The notes below the pieces were generated by a model that ran no database searches, had not been told where the DNA came from, and worked only from the letters and a program-made list of their open reading frames with translations. From the NCBI GenBank assembly GCA_927439925.1, contig CAKMKF010000202.1, positions 1 through 33,315 on the forward strand: 33,315 bases of DNA, in the 5' to 3' direction. Positions 7,456-17,575 of this stretch are shown here, one piece after another. Origin of the DNA: an uncultured Acholeplasmataceae bacterium (lineage in GTDB: Bacteria; Bacillota_I; Bacilli_A; Acholeplasmatales; Acholeplasmataceae). Numbering within the stretch: the stretch's first letter is position 1; each line of letters starts with the position of its first letter. The position numbers were made by a program, and so were the translations under genes.

Positions 7456-9466
7456 GTCTGTATACCTTTTTCTTGTTTGCTTTTTTATCGATAATTCCAA
7501 AATCCATTTTTTTCGCTGCGAGATCGACATCAAGTAATTCTACTTTAACGGGGTCTCCTAAACGATATTTCTTACCACGATTCCCTACGAATGTAAGATT
7601 TGCTTCATCATACATATAGTAATCATCTAAAACTCTTAAGGGAACGAACCCTTCAATTCCATTATCTAATTTCACAAACATACCTGATGGCATCATTTGT
7701 GTAATAATACCTTTAAACTGGTTTCCTATCTTATCTGACATATACTCACAACTCTTTAATTTAGCAACGTCACGCTCCATTTGAACTGCTTTTCTTTCTT
7801 GTTCAGAAGTATGTTGTGCAACTGCTGGCATAATAGATTCGAAGTGATAAATATCTTTTTTCATATTCTTAGATTCACCGATCACCAAGCGGTGAATAAT
7901 GCGGTGGAGAATAAAATCTGGATATCTTCTAATCGGTGAAGTAAAGTGTGAATAAAATCTAGAGCCTAAACCGAAGTGTGGTGAATTGGTTTCACTATAT
8001 TTCGCTTTTTGCATCGCACGTAGTAAAGTCATGTGTACGATATAGCTATATGGTGTATCACTCGTATTCTTCGTTAAGATTTGTAAAGGTCTTGGATTAC
8101 CTATTTGTTTTAAATTGACAGGAAAACCTAGTTTAGCAACTGTTTGAAGTGCTAATTTTAATTTTGTGACATCTGGTTTTTCATGAATTCTATAAATCGA
8201 TGGGAGATCTGCATGAAACATGTGGAATGCCACAGTTTCATTCGCGATTAACATGAAGGATTCAATTAATTCTTCAGCTTCATCGGTCTTTCTTTGATAG
8301 ACATCTAAAACACGACCTTTATCATCAACGATAAACCCTAATTCGCTCGATTCAAATTCAATTTCTCCTCTTTGATGTCTTATCTTTTTTAATTTTAACG
8401 ATAATTCATTCATTGTAACAAGCATCGACTCAATTTTTGGATCATGAAGTGATTTATTATGAATTAAAAACTGATTGACTTCATCATAATTCATTCTTCT
8501 ATGACTCTTAATAAATGTTTTTTGAATATCATAAGAAACGACTTTAGCATCCATATCTAAAACCATTAAACAAGATAATGTTAACTTGATTTCATGTGGA
8601 TTTAGGGAACATAAGTCATTTGATAGTTTATGAGGCAACATCGGGATCACACGGTCTGCTAGATATGATGATGTAGATCTTTTATATGCTTCCTCATCTA
8701 ACATAGAACCTTCTTTGACATAATGACTGACATCTGCGATGTGAACCCCTAGGTGATACATATCATCTTTTATAGTTAAACTAATCGCATCATCTAAGTC
8801 TTTCGCGTCTTTACCATCGATGGTAATAATTAAATCATTGGTTAAATCTAGACGTTCTTTCTTTTCTTGTTCTAAGTCGATATCGATATCATTTAGAGAT
8901 TCTATTAATTCATCTGTAAACTTTGTTGGCCATTCATATGCGTAAACAATTTTTAATGTGTTAATGTCTGGATCGTTGACATGACCAATGATCTTTTTAA
9001 CTTTAGCAAATATTTGATATTGCTCAATTGCTTCAACTTCTAATGTTACAACATGTCCAGGAACCAACCCATCCATTTTTTCAACTTCAAGTCTTTTATC
9101 TAAGTAAGTATCCGATTCAAAAAATAAACCTCTTTGAGTCTTTTTTAATGTCGCGATAATAACAGTTAAAGCTCTTTTAACGATAAAAATAATTTTTGGT
9201 TCAACGCCTTCTTTAACAAGCACGATATCATCGTGCATCGCATCGCCTAAATATCTTTGATCGATATAAATATCTTCTAACTCCTGTCTTAAAAATCCAA
9301 AAGTCTTCTTATGATCAAGTCTTCCGATTAATATATCTGGTTTTAAACTGTAATATGGTTCTTCAAATGTCAAATAAGGATATTTATCTAAGTCAATATC
9401 TTTAGTAACATCCTTATGTAGTTTTCTTGTTTGTTGATTGTAAAACTCTAAATATAAATTTTCCAT
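7424..9466 (-). CDS. rnr: Ribonuclease R
   Basis: RNB catalytic motif TIDGKDAKDLDDAISL, HYVKEGSMLDEEAYKRSTSSYLADRVIPMLP, and a C-terminal S1 domain (GIITQMMPSGMFVKLDNGIEGFVPL). Confidence 0.96.
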   Translation of the reverse strand: MENLYLEFYNQQTRKLHKDVTKDIDLDKYPYLTFEEPYYSLKPDILIGRLDHKKTFGFLRQELEDIYIDQRYLGDAMHDDIVLVKEGVEPKIIFIVKRALTVIIATLKKTQRGLFFESDTYLDKRLEVEKMDGLVPGHVVTLEVEAIEQYQIFAKVKKIIGHVNDPDINTLKIVYAYEWPTKFTDELIESLNDIDIDLEQEKKERLDLTNDLIITIDGKDAKDLDDAISLTIKDDMYHLGVHIADVSHYVKEGSMLDEEAYKRSTSSYLADRVIPMLPHKLSNDLCSLNPHEIKLTLSCLMVLDMDAKVVSYDIQKTFIKSHRRMNYDEVNQFLIHNKSLHDPKIESMLVTMNELSLKLKKIRHQRGEIEFESSELGFIVDDKGRVLDVYQRKTDEAEELIESFMLIANETVAFHMFHADLPSIYRIHEKPDVTKLKLALQTVAKLGFPVNLKQIGNPRPLQILTKNTSDTPYSYIVHMTLLRAMQKAKYSETNSPHFGLGSRFYSHFTSPIRRYPDFILHRIIHRLVIGESKNMKKDIYHFESIMPAVAQHTSEQERKAVQMERDVAKLKSCEYMSDKIGNQFKGIITQMMPSGMFVKLDNGIEGFVPLRVLDDYYMYDEANLTFVGNRGKKYRLGDPVKVELLDVDLAAKKMDFGIIDKKANKKKVYRHENYRSKQKG

Positions 9467-9523
9467 GATTGGTTACCTCTTCATTATTATATCATAATAT
9501 AAAGCGCTTGGAGGGTAAAGAAA

Positions 9524-9543
9524 AAGCGATTTTGGAATCGCTT
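9524..9543 (-). terminator. Intrinsic terminator after the GH94 gene (end of the glucan catabolic operon)
   Basis: Minus strand AAGCGATT-CCAA-AATCGCTT followed by TTTC, immediately after the GH94 stop codon. Confidence 0.8.
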
Positions 9544-12500
9544 CTACTTATACCAAACCTCAATTTGAATCAAACCATCTTGCTTCAATAATTCTTTCTT
9601 TTCAATCACAATTCCTGAATCTCTATATTTTTGTTCTAGCTTGCGATAAGCAACTTCAAATCCGTTTAATAATACATTACCTTCACCGTAGTGATATATA
9701 ATTTGAATCTTTTGATCATTGAATTGATAATCCAAGACTAAACCATCTAATTTTTTAGGTAAAACTGGATCGATCACCAAATCTTCCTTATCAATTCTTA
9801 TGCCTAATACGTTAGTTATAAGTTGATTTATATAGATACCAGGACCAGATGAATAAAGTCTCCATCCACCCTTAACTAAAATTTCACCATTTCTAATTTT
9901 TTCAAAATCTTTTTTCGCTTCATATCTATCCTTAAACCAAGCATCAGAACTTGAAAAATAAACATTACTTTGTCTATAATACGCATTTTTAACAGTATCT
10001 TGAATTAGGATTGGGTTAATCGTAAATAATCCTTCATAAGCGTCATTAGCATGTCCTATTTTAGCCATCGCTTCTATATATCTAATGTGTGCATGCACAT
10101 ATTGCAAGCCAATTTCTCTACCGAAATTCGCTGCAGTTTCAGCTCTTGTGAAGTATGTCTTCTTACCACCTTTATATTCAACGGTTGTGTCCATCAAGCG
10201 AATACCATCTGGATGCTTAAAGTATTGATTGATTATGTTTACATAAGGTGTGATTTTTTTCGGATGAACTATTTCTGAAATCATTGATCTTGTGAATGGG
10301 AGAAGTCGATATTTTAAGCCTGTCTTTTCATCTCTCGGATGAAGGAGATAGGTCAAATCGTCATTTTCAAAAACGACGAATCCTGCTGGAATATCATCTA
10401 CAATCATGTATTTTTCATAATCGTGTTTGATTGCTTCTGCCAATGTTTTCAAGTCTTTGGCAAATTCTAAATCATAATCAATAAGTTGATTTGATAATTC
10501 AAAAATTGCTTCATATAAAAGAGCTACTGTCCAACCACTGACCATTTTATTTGTCAAATCATGATTTGCTGGTTGAAGTGTATCATCCCAATCCCCTCCG
10601 CCATAACGTGGTAGATGTGTATTCGGAATAAATGAATTTTTAATCGCGTTTAATTGATAATTTAAATGCGTCATCATCGAGTATCTTTCTGTAAACTCAT
10701 TTTTTTCAATAGACATAAAAGGAATTTGTTCAGATAAAATCGTGAAGTCGTTGGTAGCCTTTAAGTAATATGCAAGTGAGCGAAGTGGCCAAATAATAAT
10801 GTCTCCATGCGATTCATGTGCTTGAATTTGGTAATAATGGTCAAACATATACCATTGAGGAAAATCACCATTATCAATAAACTGGTGTTTATAAACTTTG
10901 ACTAATATTTCACGAACAATATCGTAATTTTGAGTTGCCGAAAAAAACTCGATAGGGCCCTGACAGACATCTCTAGTTCCCCATGCAGCACCATTATACT
11001 GTTCAAGTCCATGTGGAGATGAATAATGAGTTAACGCGTTATGGGTATACCAAAATGTAATATCTATTAATTTATTCAATTCCTTTTGGTGTATTTCGTG
11101 TGTAAGCTGAAAATTGGATGCGAATGATTCAAAATAGAGTGTTCCCCTTAAATCACACATATCATATTGAAGTGGTTCAAAATATCTAAACTCATTTTCA
11201 AAAGTGGCGAGGGTATCGATCTGTAGATCAGATACCTCTTTATAATGCATGAGTAATAGTCCGTGTTGATCTTCTAAACCAAAAGCTTCTTTTTCACTCA
11301 TTATTTGAAATGAATGATTGGATGCTATTTTATATTTTAAGTCAGGATATTTAATATAAAACATTGAGTCATGTGGCGCTCTAAAAGTAAGTTCATCATG
11401 ATTAAGCTCATATTCTATATCATAAGAATACTCATTCACTCCCATTAATATTTGATTTGAAATAATGATTTCATAGCTCTTTCTTGATTTTGAATAGAAT
11501 CGTAGTGCCTGATGATTATCATCAATATCAACAAATACATCAACAACCAAAACATCGTGATTCATCTTGTAATACCATCTCGTGGATGACCCACCCATTT
11601 CATAATAACTAGGTAGTCCTAAGAGTTGATATGTACCATCTACTTTTACATAAATTCTAGTTCCAGATATTTTATGAAGGTTTAAAGGATTTCTTAAATC
11701 ACCTAATAGTTTGTTAAATGAGGTGTTACCTAAAACAAGATGTGAGTTGAATATACCAAACATCCAGTTCGTCGTTGCCATTACATTTTCAGTGACATGC
11801 TTTAAATCTCCATGAATCATTAAATGTCCATGTGGTCTTTCCACCAAAAGTTCTTTTTCTTTTAAAACGATGTGATGATGGTGATTGCTAAAAAAGGAGA
11901 GATAGGTATCACCTTTTTTTTCGACATGATGCATCTCTTCAAATAAGCCCTCAACTTCTTTGTTTGATAAATGTAAACCGGATAGTACTTGACTTGAATC
12001 TAAAAGATTTTTCTTTTTAGAAACGAAATCTTTTTGAATCCAAGAGATATCTTCATGAATTGGTTTCACATTAAATAGTAACGCGTTCGTGTCAATACTT
12101 TTTGGAACGTATAGACCGTAAAAACTAACGCGCTCCATGTTTTTTCCTAATTTTATTTTTTCGCTTTGTAAAGCCATATAACTAAACTCATATTGATAGA
12201 TCTTTGAAGGTAATTTTTCTTCTTTTAAAACTTCAGGAACACCAGTTTCTTTATAAGACATATTGAAAAACTGGAAACCATCTGTAGAGTAACTAACATT
12301 TTTTGTATGCGTCCCAAGTTGTAGGTATTGTGCTCTGCCTTGGTTTTGTCTAGCAGATAAGATGTAACCATTTTCTCCCATGTTCGACTTATAGTCTATA
12401 TATTGAACTGTGTAAGGCTCAGATGATAGCACACTTGCTTTCGCTGCAATTGCTACATCTTGACCATAGAACAGATCAACTTCTACCGATTCATTAGACT

Positions 12501-12834
12501 TTAATAAAACATCAAAATTCCATTCAAAACCCTTTACAGAAAGAATGACTTGATATTCGATGTTTAAGAACTGACCATGATAAACTGCATAGTTATCAAA
12601 GAGTTCAAATGAGCTTGGACTATTCGTACCAATCAGTTTTGTAGACCTTAGTCCATTGGAAGTCATTACACGTAGATAAAGATTCATTAAGGTTCCATCA
12701 ACAATATTTCCCTTAACTAAATTGATTTGATTTTCTTGGTAAGTAATATCATGAATATCTCCCGACTCGAGAAAAGAAAACGTTAAGCCTTCACCTATTA
12801 TTTCTTTGGTGATGATTCTATTTTTTAAAATCAT
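9544..12834 (-). CDS. GH94 family phosphorylase, probable 1,2-beta-oligoglucan phosphorylase
   Basis: 1096 aa; GH94-type HGLEQYNGAAWGTRDVCQGP, YGGGDWDDTLQPA, GGWRLYSSGPGIYINQLITNVLGIR. Length (~1100 aa) and the neighbouring GH144/GH3 genes favour SOGP over the shorter cellobiose or laminaribiose phosphorylases. Confidence 0.8.
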   Translation of the reverse strand: MILKNRIITKEIIGEGLTFSFLESGDIHDITYQENQINLVKGNIVDGTLMNLYLRVMTSNGLRSTKLIGTNSPSSFELFDNYAVYHGQFLNIEYQVILSVKGFEWNFDVLLKSNESVEVDLFYGQDVAIAAKASVLSSEPYTVQYIDYKSNMGENGYILSARQNQGRAQYLQLGTHTKNVSYSTDGFQFFNMSYKETGVPEVLKEEKLPSKIYQYEFSYMALQSEKIKLGKNMERVSFYGLYVPKSIDTNALLFNVKPIHEDISWIQKDFVSKKKNLLDSSQVLSGLHLSNKEVEGLFEEMHHVEKKGDTYLSFFSNHHHHIVLKEKELLVERPHGHLMIHGDLKHVTENVMATTNWMFGIFNSHLVLGNTSFNKLLGDLRNPLNLHKISGTRIYVKVDGTYQLLGLPSYYEMGGSSTRWYYKMNHDVLVVDVFVDIDDNHQALRFYSKSRKSYEIIISNQILMGVNEYSYDIEYELNHDELTFRAPHDSMFYIKYPDLKYKIASNHSFQIMSEKEAFGLEDQHGLLLMHYKEVSDLQIDTLATFENEFRYFEPLQYDMCDLRGTLYFESFASNFQLTHEIHQKELNKLIDITFWYTHNALTHYSSPHGLEQYNGAAWGTRDVCQGPIEFFSATQNYDIVREILVKVYKHQFIDNGDFPQWYMFDHYYQIQAHESHGDIIIWPLRSLAYYLKATNDFTILSEQIPFMSIEKNEFTERYSMMTHLNYQLNAIKNSFIPNTHLPRYGGGDWDDTLQPANHDLTNKMVSGWTVALLYEAIFELSNQLIDYDLEFAKDLKTLAEAIKHDYEKYMIVDDIPAGFVVFENDDLTYLLHPRDEKTGLKYRLLPFTRSMISEIVHPKKITPYVNIINQYFKHPDGIRLMDTTVEYKGGKKTYFTRAETAANFGREIGLQYVHAHIRYIEAMAKIGHANDAYEGLFTINPILIQDTVKNAYYRQSNVYFSSSDAWFKDRYEAKKDFEKIRNGEILVKGGWRLYSSGPGIYINQLITNVLGIRIDKEDLVIDPVLPKKLDGLVLDYQFNDQKIQIIYHYGEGNVLLNGFEVAYRKLEQKYRDSGIVIEKKELLKQDGLIQIEVWYK

Positions 12835-14971
12835 TGACTTCCTCCTTCTTTAATATGATATCTAGTGATGTTAATTCAATTGATGATGACCCAACCATCA
12901 ATTGGAATCTTCCTGGTTCTATAACTTCATTTCCTTGGTCATCAAGATAGCTTAATAAAGATTTATTGATGACAAACTCAACAACTCTCCTTTGATGAGG
13001 AGCGAACCAAATCTTTTGAAAGCCTTTAAGTTCTTTTACTGGTCTTGAGATTGTAGCTACGTAATCTCTAATATATAACTGAACAGTTTCAAATCCACCT
13101 ATTTCAGTTTCGTTTTGAACATCGATAAAAAGAGATATTTCTTCATTTAAAGACATCTCAAATTGAGATAATCTTAAATTTTGATAACTAAATTTAGAAT
13201 ACGAAAGTCCAAAACCAAATGGAAATAATGGAGTATTGAGTTCATCTAAATAGTAACTGACGTATTCATTTCGATCTCCCTCAATTTTTGGTCTACCTGT
13301 ATTTAAGTGATTATAATAGATTGGAATTTGTCCGACATGTCTTGGATAGCTCATGGTAATCTTACCGCTTGGATTGATTACACCAGTTAAAATATCTGCA
13401 ATCGCGTCATTTGCCATACTACCTAAATAATAGACATCTAAAATAGCTTTAGCATCCATAATATTACTTAAATCAAATGGTCTTCCATGATAAAGAAGGA
13501 CAATTGAATCTAATCCAGCTTGTCTAAAAAATTCTACAAATTCTTCTTGATTTCTAGGTAGTTTAATATCGACTTTAGAATGTGCCTCGCCACTCTCTCT
13601 TTCATTTTCACCAAGAGCGAGTATAACTGCATCCACATTTTTTAATTCGATTAAATCTTCTTTCGTTAAATCCTCTACTCTAACAACTTGTTTAACAAAA
13701 GTCATTGATATATTTTTTTCTAATAATGTTTCTTTTAAGGTATGGTTTAGCTCATTTTTACCATGCCATGACCATGGACCGTTTGTATTTCTAGTTTCTG
13801 CGTAAGGACCAATTAGTGCGTATTTTTTATGTGTTGATAATGGTAATAAATTTTCATTTTTAAGCAGCACTACGGATTCATGAGCTACTTTTTTAGATAT
13901 TTCTAAATGATCATTTGAACGAACTAGTGTAGATTCAAGCTCAACACTCGCTCCTTTGTAAGGATTATCAAATAATCCGATTTCTTCTTTTAGCTTTAAT
14001 ACTCTAAGTACTGCTTCATCTAGCAACTTAATGTCAACTTCATGATTTTCAATTAATTTCTTTAAGTAATTGATATAACAAGTCGATGCCATTTCAATAT
14101 CAAGACCTGCAATAATTCCTTTTAAAGCTGCTTCTTCATCATTTTCTGCATTTCCATGAGGTACGACTTGATGAAGTGAATCATAATCTGTGATTGTTAA
14201 GCCATCAAACTTCCATAAATCTCTTAAAACACCTCTTAAAAGGTGTTTATTGATGGTTGCAGGTATGCCATCAAGTACATTAAATGATGTCATGATTAAT
14301 TTAGCACCAGCATCAATAGCAGCTTTATATCCTTTTAAGTAATAATTATGCAGACTTAATCTAGACACATCGACAGTATTGTAATCTCTTCCACCTTCTG
14401 CTGCACCATATGCAGCGAAATGCTTCACGCATGAAGCTACATTTCCATCTTGACTTATGTCATCTTGCTGATAGCCTTTCACCATTTCTTTCGTAAATAG
14501 TGCATTTAAATAAGGATCTTCTCCAAATCCTTCAACAACTCTACCCCATCTAGGATCTCTAGATAAATCTGCCATCGGAGAAAATGTGACGTGGATACCC
14601 GCAGTAGACGCTTCTATTGCAGAAACTCTCGCCATATCAAATGCGAGTTTTGGATTCCATGATGTAGATAATGCCAATGGCACAGGGAATATCGTTTCAT
14701 ATCCATGAATAATATCAGCCATGAAGACAAGTGGTATTTGATGTGTACTTTTTCGTAAATATTTTTCTTGAACAGAAATCATTTCTGCTGCATTATGAAT
14801 ACCTAAAACAGATCCTGCAGAAAAAACTTTCTTTTCTGTTAACCCTAATTCTTTCAGATGTCCAAAAACCTCAACTTCTATATCTCTAATGAAATGAAAA
14901 GGAGAAAGTTGCAGCAACTGTCCAATTTTTTCTTCGATGGTTAATTTTTTAAGTAATAAGTTGATATCCAT
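12818..14971 (-). CDS. Glycoside hydrolase family 3 beta-glucosidase (cytosolic)
   Basis: KHFAAYGAAEGGRDYNTVDVS, GLTITDYDSLHQV (candidate nucleophile Asp), PFGFGLSYSKFSY and a C-terminal FnIII-like domain; no signal peptide. Confidence 0.92.
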   Translation of the reverse strand: MDINLLLKKLTIEEKIGQLLQLSPFHFIRDIEVEVFGHLKELGLTEKKVFSAGSVLGIHNAAEMISVQEKYLRKSTHQIPLVFMADIIHGYETIFPVPLALSTSWNPKLAFDMARVSAIEASTAGIHVTFSPMADLSRDPRWGRVVEGFGEDPYLNALFTKEMVKGYQQDDISQDGNVASCVKHFAAYGAAEGGRDYNTVDVSRLSLHNYYLKGYKAAIDAGAKLIMTSFNVLDGIPATINKHLLRGVLRDLWKFDGLTITDYDSLHQVVPHGNAENDEEAALKGIIAGLDIEMASTCYINYLKKLIENHEVDIKLLDEAVLRVLKLKEEIGLFDNPYKGASVELESTLVRSNDHLEISKKVAHESVVLLKNENLLPLSTHKKYALIGPYAETRNTNGPWSWHGKNELNHTLKETLLEKNISMTFVKQVVRVEDLTKEDLIELKNVDAVILALGENERESGEAHSKVDIKLPRNQEEFVEFFRQAGLDSIVLLYHGRPFDLSNIMDAKAILDVYYLGSMANDAIADILTGVINPSGKITMSYPRHVGQIPIYYNHLNTGRPKIEGDRNEYVSYYLDELNTPLFPFGFGLSYSKFSYQNLRLSQFEMSLNEEISLFIDVQNETEIGGFETVQLYIRDYVATISRPVKELKGFQKIWFAPHQRRVVEFVINKSLLSYLDDQGNEVIEPGRFQLMVGSSSIELTSLDIILKKEEVNDFKK

Positions 14972-15002
14972 GAATATCCCTCTTTTCTAGTTGTTTAAAG
15001 AT

Positions 15003-15962
15003 TTAGCAAGACTCCCTATAAATGACTGATCCTTTTGGATGTCCTATATTTCTAATTTTGTTGTTTTGGAGAATGTCAAGAATTGCACCTGCAACCTCTT
15101 TACCCCACAAGACGTGGTCAATGCCTATCGTCGTTAATTTAGGGGTTATATACTCCCCTAAATAAATATTATCAAATCCTGCAATTGCGATATCTTCAGG
15201 CACTCTAATGTTTTCTTCACGTAGTGCCTGCATCAATCCGATTGCAGATTCATCATTTGCACAGTAAATAAATCTAGGTCTATTTTTACTTTGTATTAAG
15301 TCTTTTCCAACTTGATACCCGCCTTGAATAGTGAAGTCACAATCAAAATGTTGATGTGTACCAATATTTCCATCCTTTAATGCAGCAACAAACCCGTCAT
15401 AACGGTGATTATTGTTAAATGCCACCTTAGGTCCTGATACATAACCAAAGTCTTTATAGCCCTTTTTAATCATCTCTTTGATGAAGTGATAAACTAGTCC
15501 TTCATTATCTATTAATGAGGAATAAATGTTTTTCCCGTCAAGCTTGCGATCTAAGACATATAAAGGTAGTCCATAATTTGCATAATTGATTAAGACATCA
15601 TCTAAAAGTTCATTATCAAAGATAATCGCACCATCCACTTGACGTTCTTTTAAGAGGTTAGCTGAGGATTTACCTGAGCTAACGACGATATTGAAGTTAT
15701 TTTCTTGAAGCTTTTGACGAATACCTTCTAAGACATCACTAAAGATAGGTCCTGCAAACCCGTAAATAAAGACACCAATACTACCCGTTCTTTTCGTTTT
15801 TAAATTTCTAGCGATTCCATTTGGATAATATTTTAGTGTTTCTGCAGCCTCTAGTATCCTTTTTTTCGTATCTGGATGAACATTGGGAAGGTTATTTAAG
15901 GCGTAGGATGCAGTTGAGATTGAAACTCCTGCTAGTTTAGCAACATCTTTGATAGTTGGCAT
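15003..15962 (-). CDS. LacI family transcriptional regulator
   Basis: MPTIKDVAKLAGVSISTASYALNNLPNVHPDTKKRILEAAETLKYYPN HTH, plus a periplasmic-binding-like effector domain. Start trimmed from 15989 to 15962, sharing 1 bp with the upstream stop codon. Confidence 0.95.
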   Translation of the reverse strand: MPTIKDVAKLAGVSISTASYALNNLPNVHPDTKKRILEAAETLKYYPNGIARNLKTKRTGSIGVFIYGFAGPIFSDVLEGIRQKLQENNFNIVVSSGKSSANLLKERQVDGAIIFDNELLDDVLINYANYGLPLYVLDRKLDGKNIYSSLIDNEGLVYHFIKEMIKKGYKDFGYVSGPKVAFNNNHRYDGFVAALKDGNIGTHQHFDCDFTIQGGYQVGKDLIQSKNRPRFIYCANDESAIGLMQALREENIRVPEDIAIAGFDNIYLGEYITPKLTTIGIDHVLWGKEVAGAILDILQNNKIRNIGHPKGSVIYRESC

Positions 15963-17575
15963 TATTTTTCTCCTATTCTTAGAATACATGCATAATATGG
16001 CGGAATATCCATTTGGTTGTTGATTTCAACTGAGTCATCATTTGAAATCAATAAACTGATTATTTTTCCTGGAATTTCAATATGCATTTTTTCTTCACTA
16101 AATGATCCGATGATAAGTAGTTGATCATTTTCGTTTTTTCGATAATATGCGAAAATTTTCTTATTTTCTTTCATAAAGGGAATAAACTCTCCATCAAGAA
16201 ATACTTGATGACTCTTTCTTATCTGAAACAGCTTTTTAAAATAGAAATACACTCCTTGGTGATTCGATAAATCATTTTTAGCATTAATATCTTTATAGTT
16301 AGGATTTACATCTAACCAAGGATTTCCTTTAGAAAATCCAGCATTTTTTGAATCATCCCATTGAAATGGAGTTCTTGAATTATCTCTACCTTTGGCATAG
16401 ATGGATTCCATCACTTGTTCATGTGGAATTCCTTGATTGGTTAATATTTGATAAATGTTTTTCGTTTCAATATCCTTATACTTTTCGATATGATCAAATT
16501 TTACACCAGTCATTCCGATTTCTTCGCCTTGATAGACATATGGAGTTCCTTGCATACCATATAAAATGGTAGCTAACATTTTAGAACTCATCACTCTAAA
16601 GTTTACGTTTCCATATCTAGAAATTGCTCTAGGTTGATCGTGATTTGCTAGAAATAGTGAATTCCATCCATCTTTATACATCACATTTTGTAATCTTTCA
16701 AAAACGTTTTTAAACTCAATTAAATCTAGTTTTTTTAATGCCCATTTCCCTTTACCTGGAACTTCATCTAAGCTGATATGAGAAAACTGAAAAATCATAT
16801 CGAGTAAGGGTTTCTCTCCAGAGGTGATCGATGCTGCTCTTTCTAAGGACAGTCCAGGCATTTCACCAACGGTCATGATATCTCTTCCTTTAAAGCACTC
16901 GTCATATAGCTCTTGAAGTCTTTGATTTAAATGTGGTCCATCAGATAATATTTTTCGATCAATATCTTTACCAATTAAATCTATAACATCTAATCTAAAT
17001 CCATCAATACCCATATCCAACCAGAAATTTACAATCTTATAAATATTTTTACGAAGGATTGGATGATCCCAATTTAAATCTGGTTGTTTTTTTGAGAATA
17101 GGTGAAAGTAATAAGAATTGGTTTGTGCATCATATTCCCAAGCTGATCCTCCAAAAACAGATCCAATATCAGAAGGTTCATCTCTCCAAACATAGAAGTC
17201 ACGATATGGATTATCCTTTGACTTCTTCGATTCAAGAAACCAATGATGTTCATCTGATGTATGATTAACAACTAAATCCATAATCAGTCTCATACCCATT
17301 TGATGCGTTTGTTCTATTAAATGCTTCATATCTTTCATGGTTCCAAAGATTGGATCAATTTCAAGATAGTTTTTAATATCATAACCATTATCATCCATTG
17401 GTGACTCATAAACAGGAGATAACCATATAACATCGACACCCAAATTTTTAAGATAGCTAAGTTTACTAGTAATACCTTTTAAATCACCAATACCATCACC
17501 ATTAGCATCCATGAAGGATAGTGGGTAGATCTGATAGACGACAGCATTTTTCCACCATTTTATTTCTTTTTCCAT
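15962..17575 (-). CDS. GH13 alpha-glucosidase (oligo-1,6-glucosidase/GH13_31-like)
   Basis: VYQIYPLSFMDANGDGIGDLKGI, MDLVVNHTSDEH, DGFRLDVIDLIGK, GEMPG, LANHDQPRAISRYG. Confidence 0.9.
   Translation of the reverse strand: MEKEIKWWKNAVVYQIYPLSFMDANGDGIGDLKGITSKLSYLKNLGVDVIWLSPVYESPMDDNGYDIKNYLEIDPIFGTMKDMKHLIEQTHQMGMRLIMDLVVNHTSDEHHWFLESKKSKDNPYRDFYVWRDEPSDIGSVFGGSAWEYDAQTNSYYFHLFSKKQPDLNWDHPILRKNIYKIVNFWLDMGIDGFRLDVIDLIGKDIDRKILSDGPHLNQRLQELYDECFKGRDIMTVGEMPGLSLERAASITSGEKPLLDMIFQFSHISLDEVPGKGKWALKKLDLIEFKNVFERLQNVMYKDGWNSLFLANHDQPRAISRYGNVNFRVMSSKMLATILYGMQGTPYVYQGEEIGMTGVKFDHIEKYKDIETKNIYQILTNQGIPHEQVMESIYAKGRDNSRTPFQWDDSKNAGFSKGNPWLDVNPNYKDINAKNDLSNHQGVYFYFKKLFQIRKSHQVFLDGEFIPFMKENKKIFAYYRKNENDQLLIIGSFSEEKMHIEIPGKIISLLISNDDSVEINNQMDIPPYYACILRIGEK

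Noticed and set aside
9502-9509. AAGCGCTT palindrome upstream of rnr as a LacI/CcpA operator
   Set aside because: Only 8 bp, poor fit outside the core, next to a housekeeping gene; likely chance in a region with a nearby terminator.
9544-12834. Calling the GH94 protein a cellobiose or laminaribiose phosphorylase
   Set aside because: Those enzymes are typically shorter (~800-900 aa) and the GH144/GH3 context points to beta-1,2-linked substrate; not excluded without phylogeny.
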